From NCBI GenBank assembly GCA_029959195.1, contig CP114122.1, positions 2,604,001 to 2,668,000 of the forward strand: 64,000 nucleotides of DNA, read 5' to 3'. Positions within the stretch are counted from its first letter, which is position 1. Each line of letters begins with the position of its first letter. The position numbers and the translations under genes were made by a program. Shown here one piece after another: positions 22,849-35,982 of the stretch. Source of the stretch: Dictyophora rubrovolvata (taxonomy: Eukaryota > Basidiomycota > Agaricomycetes > Phallales > Phallaceae). The notes beneath the pieces are model-generated. The model worked only from the letters and a program-made list of their open reading frames with translations, was not told the origin of the DNA and ran no database searches.

Positions 22849-23767
22849 CCATATTCCTGGGGATCATGACAATTAATATCAAACCTCGGGAAGATGCGAT
22901 GCGATGCATTGTGCGGCGGCCTTCCACCTCAATTTGTCTTCCTTCCACTGCGGTGCTATCATCCCACAATGACGTTCTTAACGCTAATAATTTTCTGGCT
23001 TTGGCCCGCCCTGAAGTCGGCAGCTTTGACTTGGTTCACTGGCAAGCCGGATTGACTCTGGTTTGGCCCGGCTTCTGGCTCAGGCTAAGGCTAGGCAAAT
23101 CATTAGGTTTCAGAACTTAGACTGTTCAATTATGAGGGACTTTATAGGTATAACCCTGAGGGATACTTCCTTCCCCTTCCCTGTCAGGGTGTGATATGTA
23201 GAGTGTGATTTGTCCCAATCCCTCGGTTTTATGGAATCGATCTACCCTACGGTTATAAAAAAAACCCCTTGGGGAAGTCCGCATATCCCCTTTAATATTT
23301 GGGTCTATACGAGATACGTGGTACTCGTAAGTCCGAGCTCCTCGTAGATAGCTATTATATAATCGAGTATCACGCAGCGTGCATATAGCTATTTTTTTCA
23401 CCGTAGGCGCGTGCAGATGCCCGTGTGCGCCCAAATTAAGCGGGAGGCGGGAACCGACAGGGCGGGGCGACTAGTTGACTATGGTACAAGAGGCGCAACC
23501 GAGGAAAGTTCCATCACGTGACCAAGTCGACAGGCGCCAAACGGCCCAAACCTTTTCTCGACCATCACTACCTCCTTTCCCAACTGCGCCCATCTCCCCG
23601 CGTTTGCGTCTTTTAGTAGATGCGAAAATGTGCAGCATTCGGATAGATATGTATGGATGAGGGCCGGCAATGGATCAATAGTAAGCATCTGCCTAGTGAA
23701 AATTCTTTTCACCTTTTTAACATTTTTTTTGTTCATGTACCTCGGTTTTAGCTAGAATGGACGCTGC

Positions 23768-23802
23768 AACCTCTCCTCTCCCCTCTCCCCTCTCCCCCTC
23801 AT
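23768..23802 (+). repeat. Pyrimidine-rich low-complexity tract
   Basis: Repeated CTCTCCC units (…CTCCTCTCCCCTCTCCCC…) form a 30-35 base homopyrimidine run in an intergenic region. Confidence 0.7.
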
Positions 23803-25475
23803 ACATGGCTCATTTTTAGGTTTCAGCTCCTCTTTGGCGGGTTTGCTGGGTGGTGGGGGCTGGATGTGACGGTAGGTTTGTAAACCCTAATGCTGGCATA
23901 TTCCATCAAACATTAGATAGATTTTGGTGTAAATAAGTAAATTAGTAAAATTTGAAATATCTAAGCTATGGCAGTTGTGCATGGTGCAGATTAAATCGTC
24001 GGCGGCGGGAGGACTATTCAGATTGAATGTTACCTGCCTGCCCACTCGTTTTGTCGTCTACGCATCTGGTCTCAAAGCTAGCAGCGGGTGGAGACGTTGG
24101 AGGGTTTGGCGTGGGGAGCTACCACCCCGCCTCTACTTAAGGCATTTTCAGCTCATCCCGCCCATATCTCTTAGGTTTGGGGCGGGCGGAATGATAGGTG
24201 GGTCGCCGGTTAACTAGCTTTCTAAACATAAAATCACTTGACGCCTTTGAAGGGTTTTCATCGTCTACGGGCATGGAAGTCCGAACTCCTTTGCCGAGTG
24301 CCACTCTCACGAAGTTCGCTCCTTTAATATACATCACCCTGTAAAAAACTGATTCACGCGGCGAATTCGAAATTATGTCAGTGTCGACTTACATAAATAT
24401 GTTCTCAAAGTAGTGGTGAGCTCGTTTCTTATTAAACTGCGAACATTTTTTGTCGTGTGCTTATAAGTTTTTTGACAATGAAATTGATGTATTTGTCTGC
24501 GTGAATAAAGGAAACTTGTGCTAGATCGACTTGTTTTGATATCTAGAGCAACTTAAAGCGTTGTAAAGTTAGCTTACATATGTGAAAGACAAGATATACA
24601 TACCTTCACAATCAAGTTAGAGGGTCTTGAGACTTGAGGATTCTGGTCTCTGTTTTCGTTTTGAAAATCGATACGGAGCGCTTTAAACGCATCCATCCCT
24701 ACCGGAACCGCATTGTAACAACCGTAAGCATCAACAGAAGCAGTTCTTCATGATGTTGTGTTTGGAGCGTTTTCAGGCTCGGCATCTGCTGGAATGAGCA
24801 CCATTGCTGGCGCTGCGACGTTGGCTTGGTTCAGTTATAAACACGACGCGTGGGTGACGTGACCGTCACGCATGTTCAGCTTTGAACTTGTCCGTTTCCC
24901 AACGGAGGTTCGCAGTCATTCCATGCGCATTCCCTTCCCAGCTGAAGAAATGGTGCATGCTTGATGTACTTTGATTCGAAGAAGAAATGTGTTACGGAGC
25001 CTCAAAAGAGCAAAAACCTGGCACCGTGACCGTTCCATTTAACGCAGATTTGTCGGTGCGTACTCAATTTCATGGCCTGTTGTACTCGTCATTCTCACAA
25101 GTATAACAATTAGAAAAATGATAGAACTTTCGGATTACAACCGCGATCATCCACACAATTCTCATATGTGTTCGGATATCAGGGTGGACAAGCGGTCTGA
25201 CTATGGTCGAGCATTCAACGGACAGGAAGTTTGATTCATGAATCAAAAGGCCATTTGTTTCTCACATGAAAAAACAACTGTGATGCTGACCAAAGGTTAC
25301 TCGTGCTCAATGCAAAGCAAGACGCGTCACAGACCAAGATTTGAATCCGAGCCTGGTTCTTCCGTTTACCCCCTCTCCTATGCAATCTCCGGCAAAACTA
25401 AAAGCGATATCTAACACTATCGCCACAACCACAACTACTAACATGAAGCAAGATTATCTTCCTTCAAGAAGTCCG

Positions 25476-27173
25476 ATGCCCGATTTCAAATTGCTAGTCC
25501 CGAACGAGAAGTTGTTATTCAATCAAATCCCAACCAGTACGCAAAGTTTCAGACTGCGCATTATCATGATCTTGTGGTCCTTTCTAATAAAAAACGATCC
25601 GATAATTTAGATTATCCAAAGCCTGGAGAGACGACTCGAATTGACAAAAGTGAACAAGTAGACTTGACAACTCCTTTGAATGGTGGTGTTCTAGTCAAAG
25701 CTATCGCGTTGTCAATTGATCCCTACCTTCGAGGCCGCATGCGACCAGAAGACGTCGATACGTATTCGGTATGTATGACGTATTGTCTCAACTTCTCTAC
25801 GATTCACCTTAATTAGCCTGCCTTTGCAATTGGAAAACCGTACGTTTATCAAATTTTAGCAAATGTAAGAGCTAAAGGATGATATAATAATAACAACTAG
25901 GATATCCAACTTCGGAATAGCTGCAGTTGTCCGCTCTGAAATCCGCAAATTCCGTCCTGGTGATCACGTGTATGGTATCTTCGGTACGCATATCATTAAC
26001 GAAAGTCAATCCCGACATATGTATTCTCACAGAGCATCCCTTCCAGACTTTCAAAGCTATTCTATTATTAACCCTCAGGACGCGTCGAATTTGAAACTCA
26101 TAAAAAAGGAGGAGCGTCTTCCGTGGAGCACATACCTTGGAGTATTGGGCATGCCGGGTGGGTCAAAATAGTAGCATTCAAAGAGCTGTTCAGTTAAACG
26201 TTTGGGGGTAGGACAAACAGCGTATGTGGGCTGGAAGAAATACTTACCCACTATGAACAAAAAGGTTGGTATTTTATGCTCCTATGTTAACGTTATCAGA
26301 ATCCCAAATGCGATAACACGGCTTGTTATAAAGGACTCGGAGAATTCCAAAACCGTTATATTCGTCAGCTCTGCAGCAGGAGGTGTCGGCTCGTAAGTCC
26401 GAAACAGCGTTTTGACAGTTATAATTATACTAATGTACAACAAAAAAGGATGGTTGTTCAACTTGCAAAAGCGCAAGGTTTAACTATCATCGCTTCAGCA
26501 GGATCTGACGAAAAGGTTCAGTTCGCCAAAGAGTTGGGAGCGCATGTCGCATTTAACTATAAAGTCACGGATACGGCTACAGCTTTGAAAGAATCAGGTT
26601 TACATATCGACATTTACTGGGATAATGTACGTTGGTTTTTTAATTTAGTCCCTTCATTATACAACTCGACATGTTTGCTTTGGATTCGTTGTGTCGGAAT
26701 AGGTCGGAGGTTGGTTTCAAATATACGTTTGACTTAATAACGATAACTAACGATAATCCGACGAAGGTGAAATACTTGACGCGGTGCTCCCAGCTATGAA
26801 TAACCACGGTCGTATAATCATGTGTGGAGCCATTGCTAGTTATAACACTCCAGATAAGTATGGGATCAAGGCAAGTAACCAATCAGTAGCGGAACAAACA
26901 TCTTCTCACCATTACTGTGTGCTCTAGAACATGCACGAAGTGGTAGCCAAAAGACTTACAATTCAAGGCTTTATCGTAAACGATAGTTTGAAAGACCACA
27001 TCTCAGAATTTTTCAAGACTTTTCCCAAAATGGCTGCGGGCGGAAAACTCAAACACAAGGAACAATTATATTTCGGGTTCGACGGAGCGGAACAGGCTAT
27101 CGCTGATATCCAGAAAGGTGAAAACGCCGCTAAACCGGTTGTGATGCTTGATGAAGAGAAAGAACAAGCCTAA
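25476..27173 (+). CDS. NADPH-dependent alkenal/enone reductase (MDR family), second copy
   Basis: It has the same family and likely reaction (C=C reduction of enals or enones with NADPH) as the gene at 11045-12635. The N-terminus MPDFKLLVPNEKLLFNQIP aligns with the paralogue from ATG 25476. In-frame Met codons at 25443, 25380 and 25341 would add a low-complexity leader. Motifs are GGVLVKAIALSIDPYLRGRM, VGQTAYVGWKKY, SSAAGGVGS then MVVQLAKAQG, IASAGSDEKVQFAKELGA, IDIYWDN-VGGE, AKRLTIQGFIVND, and a tail rich in Glu/Lys. The 7-base exon 26703-26709 codes the VG of VGGE. All phases I could check are consistent, so the gene looks intact. It diverges from its paralogue at many positions, so the duplication is not recent. 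Confidence 0.9.
26703..26709 (+). other. 7-base micro-exon
   Basis: GTCGGAG lies between an acceptor (GGAATAG) and a donor (GTTGGT). It joins …WDN to V-G-G-E-I in frame, at the same place as in the paralogue. Confidence 0.75.
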
Positions 27174-30100
27174 CTTGTTATAAAAGAGCAAACGATGGCC
27201 GCTGATGGTGGCTGTTCCATGAAATTATTTTTTAATTCTCTGTGTATTCGTGCCATGGAGATTATTTTATATTAGAAAGTATAATTCAGTTTCTTGAATA
27301 TTCAATACAAATCGTTAGCGGAATACACAGTCATGCAACTCGTATCGATCTCGATCTAGGGTACGATTAAATAGGGAATTTTTGAACCCGGGTATCGAAG
27401 GAGGTTTATATTAGAAAGAAATCTACTATGATACTTCACGAGCACTTCGTTTAGGCCTAGGATCGGACCGGAACTGGTTAAGAAGGCATCAGACAAAATA
27501 ATCATCACACACTGTTAGCACTCCTTGTCCAAAAAGGAAGTCAAAGAGCGGGAAGGATAATGCGAGGTTCAAAAAAGCGGGTTGCTGGAAACCAGAACCG
27601 TCGTCGTTGAAATACCTTTATGGCATTGATCATGATGTCTGACCTCATGTATGTACCACAAGGTTGCTACAGAAGAGACTCGGTCTGGGCGCCATTATCA
27701 TCTCAAGAACATCAGTTACCTTGTAATGGAAAAGTCACCGAGAAAAGATCATTGGTTAACAAAGGTGGGAATGGATGAGGACAGAAACGCAGAACAGGTT
27801 CTTAAGGACCATAACAACGAATAGGCTCAAACCCGGAAGTGGAACTAAGATTATCATATGATCAGTTCCACCGGTGATTATCTATTTTGAATACATTTTA
27901 TTCCTTGAAGGCTTGTTCTCTGAATGGAGACTGAAAGTAGGCAGGGCAGACCAATGCCATTTCGCTGTTCGATCATTTTGCAGATTTTCGGTTATTTTAA
28001 ATGAAAGTTCCTCCGGGTCAAACATACAGTACAATTAACGTTAATCAAGCTAATTCTTCGAGATGGTATGTTGTTGGCATTTGATTTGATTATCGATTAG
28101 ATCTGATATCATAAGACAAGCGTAGATGAGAAGTTTATAAAGAACTAATAGGCAAGGGTTTCGTTTACGTTACGGGGAAAAATCGCATTCCTTCACGGGA
28201 AAAAAATGGCGCACGTAACCTGATATACCTAGGCCTGCGTATGATTGGTCGGACGGTCAAGACGCACCGACGATTGAAAAGCTTGAATAATTTGTAGACG
28301 CACTTTCGCCAGAGGAATTACCAGAAAGAACATAATATGAAAAATATCGGAAGGTGATAAATAAAAGTTCACCATGCAAATATGTAATTTAAAAAGACAG
28401 AACCTGTTAAAAAGACTTCTTAATATGTATCCAGCTCGAATTACCTAAATAGGCACAATGGAACACCGGAAGAAGAAGTGGATATCAAATGACGAAAACG
28501 GCGTTTGAGATACGCGGTCCAAGATGATGCGTGATACATATGTACTGTCAGCCCTGGGAATATTCCGTTTGTAAGACACAGGTGTGCTCTGGATTTGGTA
28601 AATGCTGTTTTGGTGGTTTTTTTTCAGTGGTCTTGTCTCAAACCACTTGAATATCGCTGAATAGGCGTGAAGCTTCTTAGAATTTCAGAACGCACGCTTA
28701 TTTTGAAGATATAGAATTTTCAAGGAACAGAATGAGCCGATTAAAAAAATTTTTTCAGACGTCGAAGAAAAATTAGAGGATCTTATCATTCATTTAATTC
28801 GAGGGCGGGGGTTTTGTTCCCAGAGTGGGTTGCAAATGTGGGCGGGACTCGGGAGGCGGAAAGTCGGGTTGGGTCACGCTGGTCACGGGTGCCGATTCTA
28901 ACCGGAGCGTGAAAAAAAATAAGTCGGCAATTTGGCTTGCTGACAACTTGCTGATGTCAAACCTGTTTGGTCCCCCTTGACGCCGTGCACAAGTTAGGGC
29001 AAACATAGGGCAAACTGCCATCTGTTCGTTTACTGTTAAGTGTTGCCAGATTGGTTTTGCTTTCGAGACGCCCATGCGGTTAGTTTTACTAGGTCCGAAT
29101 GTTGGGCCGACTTTGAAAATAGTCTTGGACACGTGCTGATAGGCAACGGTACTAGGACTGCGGTTTGGAAATTCAGAGGAAATTCGCTCCGTATTATTTC
29201 GATGAGTTGGTGATAGATCCGGTTACAGTACCCCAGCTTGTCACAGCCTTTACGAGCTTCACTACGCAATAATGGATATGATTAATGGTTGGACAGGGAG
29301 GGCGTAACGATACCACATGATTATGCCCTATCAATTCATTTTCTTAATGATTTTAATGGTGTCGACTAACACGGGTCCCCTATCCGAAATTCCTCAAAAT
29401 CGAGTGCTATTCATCTCGATCAGAACTCGGGTAATTGTGGTGGTCAGATGAAAATGCAAAGCGATCGGGCCTTGGTATTATAATCTCAACAACGGGAATG
29501 ACGTTTATACATCATTTGCACATGCAAAACGTTAGCGCGTTAGCTCTGACTCGTGTATTAACTGCACGGGTGGTCTCTGATATAAGTTACATAACCACCG
29601 GTATCGGTCCTGAAATGCCTGGATGTCCTTGCTCCGTCCGGAAAGTCCGTGATTAATACGCAGGCGAAATCATAAATCTGACTGCGTTGTCTTCAACTCT
29701 CTTTTGGAAATTACAGTGCATTTTAAAACACTTGATCACTGGCAGCAGACCAAAATTTCAATTAGCGAGTGCCTGAAGCGAATGTTTTCATCGGAGTATC
29801 TGGCGAAAATTTGATAAGGCCTTTGTGATTAAGCTCCATTTTTTGACTCTCTTCTTCTTTCTTAGATGAATTGTTTCGAAAAAAAAGTCAGGGCAAAAGC
29901 TCGGAAGATACAGCGAAAGCGAAGAGGTTTTAATTAAATAAACGCTCAGCTGAGGTAATTGACTTTGTGGCTTGGGCGTCAAGGGCTAAAGACTTCGTGC
30001 ATTGAGAATAATTATGCATCCGAGCACCTGAGAGGAGAAATTTTGAAGATCAAATCTGGAAATGCAATTTAGAGAATTAAAGGGATTAACCGGACCGCAG

Positions 30101-31584
30101 GAGACTTTGGTAAGAGCAAGGTTCGTGTCCGTGGGAAAACACCGCGAAACATGATTAACCAAATCGGGACATAAGCACGGAACCAAAACAGGTTGAAAAG
30201 GAATATCACGCGACCGCGGGAGCAAGTTCCTTGTTCAGTTTTCCTCTCACGCCAGGATCCCCTCCTTCCAAAGCTTTCATATGATACTTTGTCTACAGGC
30301 CATCTGACACAATGGCCACTTGACTCTATTTCCTTCAGCCCAGGCAACATTTTCTGACTGTAATATTGGGCAATATTAGCCCGGCAACGAGTCGGGGGGA
30401 TTCAAGAGGCGGTATGGAAAGTTGGAAGCTCTTTCGTGTACCAACTAAATTCGAATTTAGTTTCTCATAGAAATCCGGTTCATTTATTCAAGGACCTAAT
30501 GATCTCATCAGGAAGCCACAGGGCACCAACTTTTTTCTCATACCTGTTAATTCAGACCGACTTATTTTTTCTTTTGTGTTGTCCAACTTGGTCGAACAAT
30601 GAAGCCCGAAGCCGCTTTGCGTGGGAAGTAGGTCCTTGTTGGCTCACCTTTCCCAAAACGTGAACAATAGGGAATCCGTCGAATTCATCTAATCAAGGCC
30701 CACTGTGCTCTAAATCTAATTCACAGCATATGCCATCAATTCTAGCTCCCTCCTTTGGAAGAAAAGGATGTGGTTTGTGGTTCGACTCTTTCCCCATCGT
30801 GGCGTCTTTCTCGCAGTTAATTTCCCTCCTCTTTTCTCCAGCCCTCTTCCAGTCCCGTCTTTCTTTGTTTGATCGAACCTTCTTCCACGAATTGAATTAA
30901 TAATATTAAATTCGGCAGAAGCTCACCCGGAGTGGAAAAAGGCCTATCTTATCAATTTTCCTAATACGGAACAAGCAGATCGTCTAGCTTGTGGCACCTC
31001 TTGTATGTCCCATTCGGGACAAGACCTCGGCCCCGTATTCTCTCGCATTTCATGCTCAAATTCCTCCTGGTATTCGATATCTCAAAATTAAATTAAAATA
31101 AAATGACGCGGCAAGTTTAGGCAAGGAACCTTCCCTCAGATTTAAATCCTTCAGTCTCACTCCGGCATCGCTTGTTCACTTACCCTGCATCCTGTCTTGG
31201 ACCAGCTTTGGTAGGAACTTCTTGTCGCCTAATTCCTGGGTACATCTCCCGCAAGGTTACTCTTGCACTTGATATATCGAGAACATAAAAAGCCATTACA
31301 GCCGCCCTGTCCTTTTCTTTGGCCTTTTCGCGCGGTTCGTGCCATCCACAATTTTCTTTCCTCTCCTCTCCTCTACCTCCCTCTTTGGCATTTCGAACTA
31401 GAGCAAGCCTCTTGTCCCTTCGACCGACTGCAAGCCGTCTCGAGTGTATCATACCCTGTTTCACCCACTGCGTCTTCTCCAGTTTCCTCGAGCTCACAAA
31501 ACAGCCTTTGTGGTCGTAGTTTATACCCCATTTTTCAAAACCGCTTTTTATTTTCGATTTTCATCAATTAGTTCTGCCCACACA
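27174..31584. other. Long gene-poor region upstream of the HMG-box gene
   Basis: This is 4.4 kb without a supported gene. The longest ORF is 28794-29132 on the minus strand (112 aa), with no known domain. The final 300 bases (about 31280-31575) are pyrimidine-rich and are probably the 5' leader or core promoter of the HMG-box gene at 31585. I found no terminal repeats or transposase-like frames. Confidence 0.5.
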
Positions 31585-34009
31585 ATGCCGGCTCATCGTA
31601 CGCAGAATTCGAGACATCTCCGCGTTGAAGGTACGTTGAAAGGGTTGCCTGCATACATTCAGCATAAACTCTGAAACTTCTTGATTTTGTTTCACAGCAA
31701 ATCCTGTCGGAGCACCACCGATAAACATAATTTCGCCGACACCCCAAACATTTGTGTTCAGTGCCAATACTATGAATGCTCCCAACTCGGAGACCTCGCC
31801 TTTTTCTTCACAGGCCACGCGCTCCCTACCTAATCTCTTTACGACATTCCATGCTTCCCCGTCGGGTGAATATAATAGCTTTCTTGATCCCAGTCATGCC
31901 GCTGGTTCCCATACCTCGTCCATGTTCACAACCTACAGAGATTCCGGGTCGACCTCGTTCTTCGCATCACCCGTTAGCTCCATCTACGGACCATCTCCCC
32001 CGGAGTCTCCAGCCGGATCCACTTCTCCTTCCCCTCCACCTGGGGGCTCTCCAATTCGCGAACGCAGATCCCGCTCTGCTTCCAGATCGTCCCCAGGACC
32101 TTATCCATTCCCTCTACCCCCTCACTCGAATGGTCAAGTGCGCACGCAACCACCGCGCCCACCAAACCCTTGGATTTGCTTCCGCAATGTCAGGTCAGCG
32201 CAGTACAAAGAACTCAATTATCCCGAATTTTCGAAATCTTCATCAGACGAGCGAGGACGTTCAGTTCCTAGCTCACCTTCGATGATTCCGCTTAGTTTAG
32301 ATGGCGATGGTATTGATGGTAATTTAAATCTTCGGATCATTTCTCCTTATGCATCTTCTCACGGCTCATTTTCTTTTTGTTTCCCTTTTTAGGTCGTCGA
32401 CCCCGTCAAGCTGATCTTTCAAAGCAAATTTCCCTAGAATGGAAATCGCTTAGTGACGAAGAAAAGGCACCGTACATCCGCATGTCGGAAGAGGCGAAAT
32501 TGATTCATGCTCGTATTTACCCTGGCTACAAATACCAGCCTCGTCGAAAGCCAGACTCGGCGAATTCCACTATGAATTCTAAGACGTCATCTGCCGACTC
32601 TCCGTCTAAAAAAGGCAAGTCTAAGAAAAATAGTGGTAAAAGCGTCAAGACCTGCAAAGTTGAGGAGAAATCGTTGGATGATGATATTGAATTTGAGTCG
32701 AAACCTTTGGAGACGGTGGTTGAACAGGTCCCTGAGAGCGTTCTCGTTGCTCCTCTTCAGTTACCGGAGACAAGCATCCCAATAGCGACTACCACCATCG
32801 AAACTGAAGAGCAGACAGGAGATCCCACGAAGGATTGGACTTGGTTACCTGAACAAACGCTTCTCCCAATTTCGTGGGAGCCAGATCAAGAGATCGGAAA
32901 TGCTCCACTTGGTGATGTTATGAATCCTTTAGACGCCAACGTGGACAATACGAGCGAGCACAATGAAATCGAGTTCGGGGTATGTGACATTCATTTACCT
33001 GTACCCCACCCCCTTTTCTTTATTGACATAAACCTCGTTGATAGAAACCATTTTACGTCTCGTTCCCATCTGTAGGGCAAGCATTGGAGGAAGAGGCAAA
33101 TCCTGTGCCTTTCTTCCCTTTCACTTCCGAGCCAGAGTCGGAACATTCGCTATTCTCTTTCTCCAATTATGACTTCCAGGGTTCTTTTGGGTTTCATCTC
33201 GATGAACTTTCTGATATCTCTCATCTTCCTGATATCTCGGACAACTTTGATTCCCGTACGTACATATCCTTTGATTCCCTATTTAACACTTGTAACCTCC
33301 CTTTTTTTAAGGTCGTGACTCGTTTGCGTCTACCGATGATGGTTTCGATCTTGACGTCGACCAGCCTTTCTTACCCATCACTGAAGACAATGCTAGTAGA
33401 GGCCTCAACTTGACAACTGAGGAAATAAACAACCTCTTTACTCAAGGAAGCATTACCTCTGTTTCTGCTGGATCGTCGATTTCCCCGGCGCCTCGCCGCG
33501 CATCTGTGGCCCACCCTATGCCCTCGGAGGAGAAGATCCCCATCATACCACCTTCTCCCCGTCGTAGTTCTTTCGCATTCGCATCTCCATCTGCTATCTC
33601 AAAATCGCCGGACGGACATTTGCTTCCTCCAATCACAATTCACCGCCCCTACTCTCGTTCCAGAGCCAATACCTTGCCAGTTCCACCGTCCCCTTTCTCC
33701 CAACACGACTCGTCGTACGTTCGTTCCATCCCTATAGCGAACTTCGGGACGGACGGAAATGTTACAACCTCGGTACTTATTCCCCTCGCAGGACCGAGAT
33801 ATGACTTGGATTTGGAACGCGACCTCGAGGAGTACAACCGCGCAATGGGTTTGATGGGACCACCTTCAAGTCTGAAGTTAAAACAGACGAGACAAGGCGG
33901 TAGGGCTAGCGGAAATTCTCTGGCTGCTCAGATGAGCAGTACCGAGTTCAATTTTGAAGCAGACTTCGACGACATCATCGACGTGAACGGTCATACCCAA
34001 GACATCTGA
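31585..34009 (+). CDS. HMG-box transcription regulator with split box
   Basis: This is a DNA-binding protein of roughly 690 aa. The first short exon is MPAHRTQNSRHLRVE. A Ser/Pro-rich region (PSPPESPAGSTSPSPPPGGS) follows, then the HMG box: PPNPWICFRNVRSAQYKEL, a Ser/Pro-rich insert of about 35 residues, and RRPRQADLSKQISLEWKSLS…EKAPYIRMSEEAK with the tail YPGYKYQPRRK. A Lys-rich segment (SKKGKSKKNSGKSVK), likely nuclear-localising, comes next. The C-terminal region is acidic and then Ser/Pro-rich (LDVDQPFLPITED; SFAFASPSA). The intron ending GTTGATAG, just before AAACCATTTTACG, keeps frame into QALEEEANPV. The exon layout matches the HMG-box gene at 45663, so they are likely paralogues. The targets are unknown. 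BUB3 follows 550 bases downstream. Confidence 0.85.
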
Positions 34010-34557
34010 GGAGCTACGGCCACATCGATAGGATCTTTTCTTTTTTTTTTCGCTGCTTATGTTTGTCCCTGTTCACGCTCACGCTCACGGTTACTGTATG
34101 TATTTCTGTCCTTGGACATTTGTACCAACATTTTTCGATCTACATCTCTTTTGCATTATCCCACCCCTCTATTTCTCCCTGCATTTATCCGTATTCCCCC
34201 TTTTGCCCCCTTCTCACACTTTTCTGTATCTTTCATTTGTTATTACTTTCCATCATTTTGATCACGATCCTTCCTTTCTTATTTCTTCTTTCTTCTTTCA
34301 TGTGCTGCTTTGTCTAGTAGGGAATGCCGGGGAGGGTGTACGAATGCAACTATCGGCTGAACAAATATTGTGTCTCTCCAAAACTTATTTGTAATATTGT
34401 TATGGTCTCGGAATAGAGGAAACTTACTAACATCTAAGTTATTTTCTAATTTTGTTCGAAAGTGACCGTGTCCACCTTGCGTATCCTGCTAAGCCTCGTG
34501 CGAATATGCTCGGCGCTTATGTTGTATCAAAGTTACAAACTCAGCAAACACTGAACC
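34010..34557. other. Pyrimidine-rich 3' flank of the HMG-box gene and BUB3 promoter
   Basis: From 34035 to about 34320 the plus strand is dominated by C and T (CTCCCTGCATTTATCC, CTTATTTCTTCTTTCTTC). It reads as a 3' untranslated region. Long frames through it are composition artefacts. Confidence 0.55.
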
Positions 34558-35982
34558 ATGGATCAAAAAGGTAAAAGACCACTTCAACTTTCCTCAATTT
34601 TGTGTTTATCTATATTTTGTCATATATCTCAGAGCTAGAGCTATCATCTCCGCCCTTTGACAGCATATCGTCTTTGGAATTTTCGCCCACTTCGTCGAAC
34701 CACCTTCTCGTCGCGTCCTGGGATACGGTACGCGCGTTTTGAGGTGTCCGTAGTGATAAAATCTAATCTTGATATGTCCGTAGTCTCTCAGACTGTATGA
34801 CATTGCGTCAAATACCCAAAAATCCAAGTTTGATCACAAAGCAGCCGTGCTTGACTGCACCTTCTCCGACGGAAACCACGCGTTTAGTGGAGGATTGGAC
34901 ACGTGGGTTCGGGAGTATGTTCTAAGTTTACTTTATGAGCGAACAATAAAAGTCCGAGACTTATTTTAGGTTTGATCTCGAGACTCAATCGACAAACCAT
35001 CTCGGCCAACACGACGAATCTATCTCACAGGTAGTTTATTCGCATACGACGAGTAGATTCTTTTCATTTGCCTGTGGCGTAGTGCCTACATGTTTTGATA
35101 TATTATCTCTATAGATAACCTAATTACGGGTTCATTTGATCGTACAATTCGGACGTGGGATCCGAGATCACCAACCCCTTGCACTGGAAAGCATACTCTG
35201 CCAGAACGGGTATATCAAATGGCACTAGCGGGGACAAACCTCGTCGTAGGCATGGCAGGAAGACAGTTCCATATATTTGACGTTAGGAAGATCCGAGACG
35301 GCGAGGAACCAATACAAAAGAGGGAAAGCAGTCTGAAATATATGACTCGTGCTTTGGCGTGCATGTCGGACGGACAAGGTTTGATTTATAGGTTTTTTTA
35401 TCAAAGTTCCCACTACTAACTCCATGAAATAATACTGCTTAGGGTATGCGACAGGATCCGTAGAAGGTCGGATTGCTGTTGAATATTTTGATCCTTCTCC
35501 CGAAGCACAGGCCAAAAAATATGCCTTCAAATGTCATCGTCAAACCGTAGGTGGCGAAGATCATGTATGGCCTGTCAATGCATTGGCTTTCCACCCCGTG
35601 TGCGCACAATACTCTTCTATTTTATTATTATTTATCAATTCATTTATTTTGATAGTCATGGAACGTTCGCGTCTGCCGGTGGAGACGGAACTGTGTCAAT
35701 TTGGGATCATTCAGCCAAAAAACGACTCAAACAATATCCGAAGTATTCACTAGGTGTCCAAGATATTGTTTTTAGTCACGATGGTTCACGACTTGCCATT
35801 GCGGTCAGTTATGGATGGGAAAATGGTGCAGAGCAAGCTGCAAAAAGTGTTGGAACAGCCCAAGTCTTCATTAGAGAGATGGGAGATGAAGTTAAGGTAT
35901 GGACGATGTTTTCCTGTAATTTGCTTCTGAAAGTCATGATCGATCTAATTTTTATTCGCGTCAGCAAAAATCCAAATCTTGA
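34558..35982 (+). CDS. BUB3: Bub3 spindle-checkpoint WD40 protein
   Basis: This is a WD40 propeller that brings Bub1/Mad3 to kinetochores in the spindle-assembly checkpoint. It starts at ATGGATCAAAAAG with an intron straight after, then [44 protein letters not shown], and [18 protein letters not shown]. The sequence [20 protein letters not shown] followed by KKYAFKCHR is the Bub3 hallmark. It continues with [11 protein letters not shown]…[16 protein letters not shown], and the last tiny exon reads QKSKS to TGA at 35980-35982. Length is about 340 aa, usual for the family. It lies downstream of an HMG-box gene in the same direction. The identity is very secure. Confidence 0.95.

Larger units (their letters stand above)
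22783..25475. other. Intergenic region, no supported gene
   Basis: This is 2.7 kb between the P450 promoter and the second reductase. A pyrimidine-only run of CTCTCCC units lies at about 23771-23800. Short ORFs (for example 23126-23434 minus) show no domain and no splice logic. The 5' side of the reductase ORF is open back to 25341, but its product is low-complexity (TIATTTTTN) and is probably leader sequence. Confidence 0.45.

Noticed and set aside
28794-29132. 112-codon minus-strand ORF in the 27-31 kb region
   Set aside because: It has no known domain, no splice partners and no flanking promoter signal, so I could not support it as a gene.
31180-31497. 105-codon minus-strand ORF upstream of the first HMG-box gene
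   Set aside because: It is antisense to the C/T-rich leader. Its Arg/Lys/Glu bias is the mirror of that composition.
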